From positions 1,202,501 through 1,266,500 of the forward strand of contig CAJHZI010000495.1 of NCBI GenBank assembly GCA_905160935.1: DNA of 64,000 nt, in the 5' to 3' direction. A program made the translations under genes and the position numbers. The notes under the pieces are model-generated. The model searched no databases, was not told the origin of the DNA, and was given only the letters and a program-made list of their open reading frames with translations. Position 1 is the first letter of the stretch. The number at the start of each line of letters is the position of its first letter. The stretch comes from Enchytraeus crypticus (Eukaryota; Annelida; Clitellata; Enchytraeida; Enchytraeidae). Shown piece by piece: positions 60,765 to 64,000 of this stretch.

Positions 60765-63619
60765 CCAATTGCTTGGCTATATCTTGTTGACTTCCCTGAC
60801 ATCATCCTTGTATGAGGAAACGGACATTAAACCTTTATTATTATTATCCCTGAGATACTAGGAAGTGTTCATAACTCAGGAGTGGCAAGGAGTGCTTATG
60901 TCGGTGTGACTTAAATATCAAAATAATTTTTTATAGCTGATTGATTGATTGATTGATTGAGTGATGGATTGACGTGTTTGACTGATGTATTATTGCCTAG
61001 TTGACTGATTTATTGTAGAATGTTGAGTTGGTGGAGAAAGGAACTAGCAATCTCTGCAAGCAGATATCAAATGCTAAGTGTTTTGGAATCCCTATTGTAG
61101 TTGCCATCAACTCTTTCGAGTATGCTATTAAACACCTTTTTATTTTTGCGCCTGATAATTTAAAAGTTTTGTAATTATTTGATTGAAGTCAGATAGTAGC
61201 GCTGGATGATCGACGCGTGAAAAGAGTATAGTGTTTCTTGCTTTATTTCATGATACAAATTTTACTGTGAAACGTAATGGGCAGTATGCTATTTTCGGTG
61301 AGTGATGATAAAGATAACTGATGAAAGCTGATTATCTTAACGCCAAACCTTCCGACATGTTTACGTGAGTGTTGCCTGGAAAATAGAGATAGAGAGAGAG
61401 ATCCTTCGCTGTAGTTACCGCTGATGACTTTTTTGTAGATTAACAAAAGTGAACATTAATTATAAGAATATTGGACACGTTCTTACACGACCATACTTCA
61501 TATATACTTATATCCTATATACTATATCCTATCATACGTCGTAAGATTCTACTTCTTGAATGGATTTATTTGCTAACTTTACGAGTGAGATATATTCAGT
61601 TTTTTATTTACTGTAGTATACATTTATTTACCCACGTACTGATAGCAGCAAGATTTCTTCTTTGCACTGAATAAACAGTGTGTAGGATTTGGTACCTTTA
61701 GTCTATCACCTAGCTAACACTGGATTAATGCTGGGAGTTGTGGCGTGCTCCTGTAATCCAGCTACTTGGAGGCTTAGGTGTATTATAAATTAAAAACAAT
61801 ATTTATAATTTTGTTTCAGTAACTCGAGTAGCTGCACAAGTTATGCATTAGGCCGAGCAAGTAGCATATCGGTTGAGTGTCTGCAGGTCCATAAGTGCTG
61901 GGTTCAAACCCATTGCTTGTCCTGTCTCTGACCCGCTTGCGAGACAGAAAACGAAGATTAGTCTCTACTGAAGGTCATGGTGATTAACGATATTTATTCA
62001 ATAATTTTCTTCCCCGTGTTGTGTCCGGGTTGTTTGAAGAATTGACGAACCGGTGACTGCACGTGTCGTAGAAGACGACTAAAACACTAAGATCTATACC
62101 AACGTCAGAAAGGGCATTCGGTTGATTAGCGCCTAGGCTCCAGAAATTGCTACAAAAATTTAAACGAATGGAAATCTCAAATAGGGGATTGGCTGGTGAT
62201 GTGGTGTAGGACAGAGAGGATATGAGACAGTCTATTTCGTATCCCGACCCTGGTTAAACTGGGATTTTAGAGAAGATAATGAAGATGATTCAATAATATT
62301 CTGATTAGATCGGACACTGCGGCAGAGCTGGAGGTGGTTCGACAGAAGTCGTTGGCTGCTGGAGCATTCGACGCTGTTGTGTGCAATCACTGGGCTAGAG
62401 GCGGCGAGGGCGCCTTAGGGTTGGCTGTAGCCGTGGAGAAAGCCGTGCAGCAGCCGAGCGCTTTCAAGTTCCTATATGATCTCAGTGTAATATATTATTA
62501 CCTTATTTTGTATTTTATTTATTTAGTATTGCTTCTATCAATTTTTGTCATTGAACGCTTTATTTACAATAATAATTTAAATATCACGTATTTTAGTGAA
62601 ACGATCAACCATGTTGATATCTATTACTTGTTATACCACATGTTTAAACCGTTAGGCAATTTAGTCCAGTTTCCATGTAACGAGTCGTGTGAATGTACGA
62701 GATTTTACTCTCAGATCAGCGTGGCCGGGAATCGATTCCAAAAGATTTCTATTCACCTCAAGATCTGATTGATTGATTGATTGATTGATGATACAGTTGC
62801 CGCTGGAGCAAAAGATCGAGGTGATTGCTAAGGAGATTTATGGAGCCGATGGGATTGAGCTTCTTCCAGAGGCGAAGAAGAGCCTGGAGCTCTACACCAA
62901 ACAGGTAGCGTTCTTCTGCTTGTACCAAACAGGTAGCGTTCTTCTGCTTGTACCAAACAGGTAGCGTTCTTCTGCTTGTACCAAACAGGTAGCGTTCTTT
63001 TGCTTGTACCAAACAGGTAGCGTTCTTCTGCTTGTACCAAACAGGTAGCGTTCTTCTGCTTGTACCAAACAGGTAACGTTCTTCTACTTGTACCAAACAG
63101 GTGGCGTTCTTCTGCTTGTACCAAACAGGTAGCATTATTCTGCTTGTACAGTACTTACTAAGCACTTGACTTTTTCAGCTTTTTAAACTATTTTAACAGT
63201 TGTCCGGTAAATATTTGCACAAAATATTACAAATGATTGATTAAGATATTGTTTGATGATTGATTGATATTGAGTGATTGATTATTACTGAAAAATGTTG
63301 GTAACTTATCTACATTAATAACTAGGATCCTCTTGTCTATATCATGTGGTTGATTGAATGATTGATTGATTGATTGATTGATGGTTGTTTAGTCGGTTGG
63401 TTGATGGGTGAGTTAGTTGGTGGATTGATTGATTGAGATTGTTTAATTGATTGATTGATGTAACAGGGTTTTGGTAACCTACCTATATGCATGGCCAAGA
63501 CCCACCTGTCTCTATCACACGACGGTAACCTGAAGGGAGCTCCCACTGGATTTACTCTGCCCATCAGAGACGCTAGAGCGAGCGTTGGCGCCGGGTTCAT
63601 CTACCCTCTCGTCGGATCT
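44325..63619 (+). CDS. MTHFD1: C1-tetrahydrofolate synthase, trifunctional (23 coding exons, 3' end outside)
   Basis: Cytosolic folate enzyme: methylene-THF dehydrogenase and methenyl-THF cyclohydrolase (N-terminal third), then ATP-dependent 10-formyl-THF synthetase. Exons: 44319-44359 (ATG 44325), 44722-44806, 45374-45487, 46004-46063, 46699-46775, 48056-48156, 48589-48725, 49344-49455, 50238-50404, 51078-51133, 51986-52159, 53308-53444, 53986-54215, 55405-55507, 55832-55908, 56774-56914, 57881-57949, 58737-58848, 59871-60052, 61019-61119, 62309-62486, 62797-62904, 63467-63619. Phases agree throughout: 903 codons, about 30 short of the family length. Seen: Y50/K54 in [12 protein letters not shown] (the Tyr/Lys catalytic pair), [22 protein letters not shown] and [12 protein letters not shown]; then [13 protein letters not shown] (ATP loop, about 375-387), [18 protein letters not shown] and [14 protein letters not shown] (synthetase signatures). 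Many introns carry tandem arrays reaching the splice sites. Third-position GC differs sharply among exons (high in 11, 13, 19). Confidence 0.97.
44470..44530 (+). repeat. (AAT)n microsatellite
   Basis: A run of aataat triplets in MTHFD1 intron 1. Confidence 0.9.
44655..44721 (+). repeat. Duplicated 3'-splice module before MTHFD1 exon 2
   Basis: The segment ctactaatgttgttgttgtt plus ctca occurs at 44656 and again, slightly shorter, ending on the true acceptor. Each copy has a branch-point-like ctactaat, a T-rich run and ctca. Confidence 0.8.
44807..44880 (+). repeat. 22-bp repeat directly after the MTHFD1 exon 2 donor
   Basis: Three units of gatcaatcacttactttgga and ct; the first starts four bases inside the intron. 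Confidence 0.8.
44886..44975 (+). repeat. Repeat family G fragment
   Basis: gcaccatttttggaccttct and gattttgtctcaatagtgct. Confidence 0.6.
45085..45150 (+). repeat. Two-unit tandem repeat (33 bp)
   Basis: gcaagcttgctgataaagtc and gcaagcttgatgataaagtc, each followed by ggaggct. Confidence 0.85.
46185..46262 (+). repeat. 18-bp minisatellite in intron 4
   Basis: Four units of tgtcatcttgtctctttt type. Confidence 0.8.
46370..46645 (+). repeat. SINE family A copy, long form
   Basis: Head tgttgtgtccagactgctga; body with attgactgctgatatagtgt and gaacagagatgaatgtagaa; end gctaaactgggattcaaggg and agataacgatga. Shows the full body length of the family. Confidence 0.8.
46815..47195 (+). repeat. Dispersed repeat family D copy
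   Basis: aaaatattcttcataaaatc at the left, gtctcaataactcactgtgt and agcgacaagtagcgtcatga at the right, then the SINE C-like ctgatctgagagtaaaat. Confidence 0.6.
47363..48055 (+). repeat. 30/32-bp minisatellite ending on the MTHFD1 exon 6 acceptor
   Basis: About 22 units of tactgtatatgtggaattat and gtgcgcacagag. The final unit runs gtgcgcacag into exon 6 (GTTACATGG), so the true acceptor is the array's own cacag. Confidence 0.95.
48465..48537 (+). repeat. 22-bp repeat, three units
   Basis: tctgtttcattaagtgtctt and tt, three times, 50 bp before exon 7. Confidence 0.85.
49188..49320 (+). pseudogene. Decayed second copy of MTHFD1 exon 8 inside intron 7
   Basis: Two pieces resemble the start of exon 8 and the residues before it. 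One is a cag-preceded stretch reading [13 protein letters not shown] (49190-49231). The other, gttgttggtagttctgagat plus ggttaat, reads [12 protein letters not shown] beside the real [13 protein letters not shown] (nucleotide match 49281-49316 against about 49361-49396). A stop and a shift lie between them, so it cannot encode protein. The second piece is clear at nucleotide level; the first is a protein-level guess. Confidence 0.5.
51540..51985 (+). repeat. 60-67-bp minisatellite ending on the MTHFD1 exon 11 acceptor
   Basis: Seven units with actatcaattcttaacgtta, cgcttgtggtttgtggtcag and ctttatcttgttgttgttgt. The last unit's gttgttgttgctctatag replaces gttgttgttgcactatca and forms the acceptor. 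The hydrophobic open frames across it are spurious. Confidence 0.9.
52162..52297 (-). repeat. SINE family B copy 8-10 nt after the exon 11 donor
   Basis: Full-length copy starting at ataaagctaaggttaaca, immediately behind gtgagtg. Confidence 0.85.
52540..52770 (+). repeat. SINE family C copy
   Basis: tctcaatagcgcagtggtta at the head, a small duplication at the B box (cccggttcccggccg) and the tail ataatgtgtgtttac. Confidence 0.8.
53030..53228 (+). repeat. About 30-bp minisatellite in intron 11
   Basis: Imperfect units of aaaatctacttattgattta. Confidence 0.85.
53777..53985 (+). repeat. 41-48-bp minisatellite ending on the MTHFD1 exon 13 acceptor
   Basis: Five units of gaattaatttaacttattta and ttcacctaatattcacaag. 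The last is taatctaatattcggcag, the acceptor. Confidence 0.9.
54905..55150 (-). repeat. SINE family C copy
   Basis: Reverse orientation. B box gggattcgaacccatgag; the head at 55125-55150 reads gttagaggtg on the minus strand. Confidence 0.8.
55500..55600 (+). repeat. 48-bp duplication containing the MTHFD1 exon 14 donor
   Basis: AGAGAG|gtatcatgcagctg at 55502 is repeated as AAAGAG|gtatcgtgcagctg at 55550, with GTT triplets between. Confidence 0.8.
55945..56075 (+). repeat. SINE family B copy
   Basis: Sense orientation: cagccagtggcgacgtgtgt, gccggttcaaatactggg and cgagtgaggaaactgacgtt. Lies 37 nt after the exon 15 donor. Confidence 0.85.
56400..56773 (+). repeat. (GATT)n-containing minisatellite ending on the MTHFD1 exon 16 acceptor
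   Basis: About nine units of gattgattgctatgtattg and aacctgactgcatt. In the last, gactgcattg has become gactgcag|TG, the acceptor. Confidence 0.9.
56905..57140 (+). repeat. 58-bp minisatellite that includes the MTHFD1 exon 16 donor
   Basis: Units at 56913, 56972, 57030 and 57088. The first contains GATCTC|gtatgtagcc; the third repeats cctctcgtatgtaacc. Others have lost the GT. Confidence 0.85.
57325..57415 (+). repeat. Diverged SINE family B copy
   Basis: gccgatagcatgttggcaag, atggttcaaattcagtgc and cccgtcactgac. Confidence 0.55.
57455..57690 (+). repeat. SINE family C copy
   Basis: Intact body with cgtgggttcgaatcccagcc and the tail ttcactataatgcgtgtt. Confidence 0.85.
58215..58440 (-). 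repeat. SINE family A copy
   Basis: Reverse orientation, full length from cccagtttaactaggatc to gcagcttggacataacacg. Confidence 0.8.
58868..59050 (-). mobile_element. LINE type 1, 3'-end piece in intron 18
   Basis: taatgcactgcctactggca, tcctcttcatttccacatat and taaatcatctaacataccta in plus-strand reading. Confidence 0.8.
59640..59858 (+). repeat. (GATT)n array before MTHFD1 exon 19
   Basis: Imperfect gatt/gact units over about 220 bp, ending 12 nt before the acceptor (gggctacag). Confidence 0.9.
60060..60200 (-). repeat. SINE family F copy directly after the exon 19 donor
   Basis: Begins about 5 nt into intron 19 with atcaataagaatttaacg and ggttcctggtcataaggc, ending accacaagagaaaa. Confidence 0.75.
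60265..60385 (+). repeat. Diverged SINE family B copy
   Basis: ggctgagccggtggtttgtt, cggttcaaatctagtgct and aacaggaaactgacgtta. Confidence 0.6.
60610..60845 (+). repeat. Repeat family G copy and a second gaggaa..ttaaa tail
   Basis: gattttggaatttgcactgt to cactctaattgttgttattg with (ATT)n at 60725-60760, followed by ccctgacatcatccttgtat and gaggaaacggacattaaacc with its own (ATT)n. Confidence 0.7.
60935..61010 (+). repeat. Short (GATT)n stretch before exon 20
   Basis: gattgattgattgattgagt and related units, 10-80 nt before the acceptor. Confidence 0.75.
61850..61965 (+). repeat. Diverged SINE family B copy
   Basis: gccgagcaagtagcatatcg, gctgggttcaaacccattgc (strong B box) and gcgagacagaaaacg. 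Confidence 0.6.
62015..62290 (+). repeat. SINE family A copy, best preserved
   Basis: Family definition: head cgtgttgtgtccgggttgtt, gaagaattgacgaaccggtg and actgcacgtgtcgtagaaga; body aacgtcagaaagggcattcg, ctccagaaattgctacaaaa and gatgtggtgtaggacagaga; end accctggttaaactgggatt; then GAT-type triplets. It ends 18 nt before exon 21. I see no clear A/B boxes, so its polymerase class is open. Confidence 0.85.
62585..62795 (-). repeat. SINE family C copy abutting a (GATT)n run before exon 22
   Basis: Reverse copy ending aagatctga, followed by gattgattgattgattgatt and gatgatacag, the exon 22 acceptor. Confidence 0.8.
62905..63160 (+). repeat. 28-bp minisatellite made of MTHFD1 exon 22 donor sites
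   Basis: Unit gtagcgttcttctgcttgta plus ccaaacag; starts at 62905, 62933, 62961, 62989, 63017, 63045, 63073, 63101 and 63129. Each unit ends with the last exon bases (ACCAAACAG) followed by GT. The minus-strand frames over it are artefacts. Confidence 0.97.
63350..63460 (+). repeat. (GATT)n-rich array before exon 23
   Basis: Units gattgatt, ggttgatg and agttggtg end 6 nt before the acceptor taacag. Confidence 0.85.
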
Positions 63620-63744
63620 GTAAGTAGAACACTTCTTAGTGAAGTTATGTGCTCACCACGTGGCGAGATGGCCGTGATTTATTTGTTTAATTTAGTGACT
63701 TGTGTGTCATGCGAATTAAAAAACCAGCTGCCATCAGATCCTCA

Positions 63745-64000
63745 TATTGTGGCTACTTAAAGCACCCTCTTTGCTGCTTAAAGTACCCTCCTATTTACCT
63801 GTGGCTACTTAAAATACTCTCTTTGCTGCTTAAAATACCCTCTTATTTACCTGTGGCTACTTAAAATACCCTCTTTGCTGCTTAAAATACCCTCCTATTT
63901 ACCTGTGGCTACTTAAAATACTCTCTTTGCTGCTTAAGATACCCTCCTATTTACCTGTGGCTACTTAAAATACTCTCTTTGCTGCTTAAGATACCCTCCT
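63745..64000 (+). repeat. 52-bp minisatellite, runs past the window end
   Basis: Five units of cctgtggctacttaaaatac, tctctttgctgcttaaaata and ccctcctattta. It lies about 130 nt after the exon 23 donor; whether it reaches the next acceptor is unknown. Confidence 0.95.

Noticed and set aside
62758..63165. Minus-strand repeat protein and possible CRISPR-like array
   Set aside because: The 28-bp units are contiguous with no spacers, derive from an MTHFD1 splice donor, and the genome is eukaryotic.

Overview
The window looks like the nuclear genome of a protostome-type invertebrate animal. Genes are split into short exons (about 35-460 nt) with GT-AG introns, protein-coding content is a few percent, and the rest is AT-rich DNA packed with (TA)n, (CA)n and (GATT)n microsatellites, minisatellites, tRNA-derived SINEs, LINE fragments and DNA-transposon remnants. 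I cannot name the phylum. There are no bacterial-style operons. Almost every long open frame in the region is a tandem-repeat translation, not a gene.

Three real genes can be assembled from exons with matching splice phases. (1) A core-1 beta-1,3-galactosyltransferase (T-synthase, C1GALT1-like) lies on the minus strand at 22604..17369. The first exons of a tandem paralogue lie at 4044..2449; its catalytic exons should fall just left of the window. (2) A nuclear receptor of the NR2E group lies on the plus strand at about 36792..41879; its 5' end was not found. (3) A trifunctional C1-tetrahydrofolate synthase (MTHFD1) lies on the plus strand, with 23 coding exons from the ATG at 44325 to 63619 (903 codons, every intron phase consistent). 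Only its last 30 or so residues lie beyond the window.

Layout: 1-10650 is copy A of an old tandem segmental duplication, 17369-22604 is the T-synthase gene, and 20370-27315 is copy B of the duplication, overlapping the 5' half of that gene. 10650-17360 is a transposon graveyard: two LINE types, one of them split by a hAT element with a perfect 8-bp target duplication. 27300-36790 is gene-free repeat land with two large G/C-skewed minisatellites. 36792-41879 is the nuclear receptor and 44325-64000 is MTHFD1. C1GALT1 acts in Golgi mucin-type O-glycosylation, NR2E in transcription and MTHFD1 in cytosolic one-carbon metabolism; nothing here suggests they work together.

The most unusual signal is that many splice sites in these genes sit inside, or directly at the edge of, tandem-repeat arrays. 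Either the repeat unit contains the donor (MTHFD1 exons 14, 16 and 22), or the last unit ends on the acceptor (MTHFD1 exons 6, 11, 13 and 16; receptor exons C and F). The last receptor exon has its acceptor duplicated as the 16-bp target-site duplication of a SINE. These genes therefore carry rows of decoy or alternative splice sites generated by repeat expansion and retroposition.
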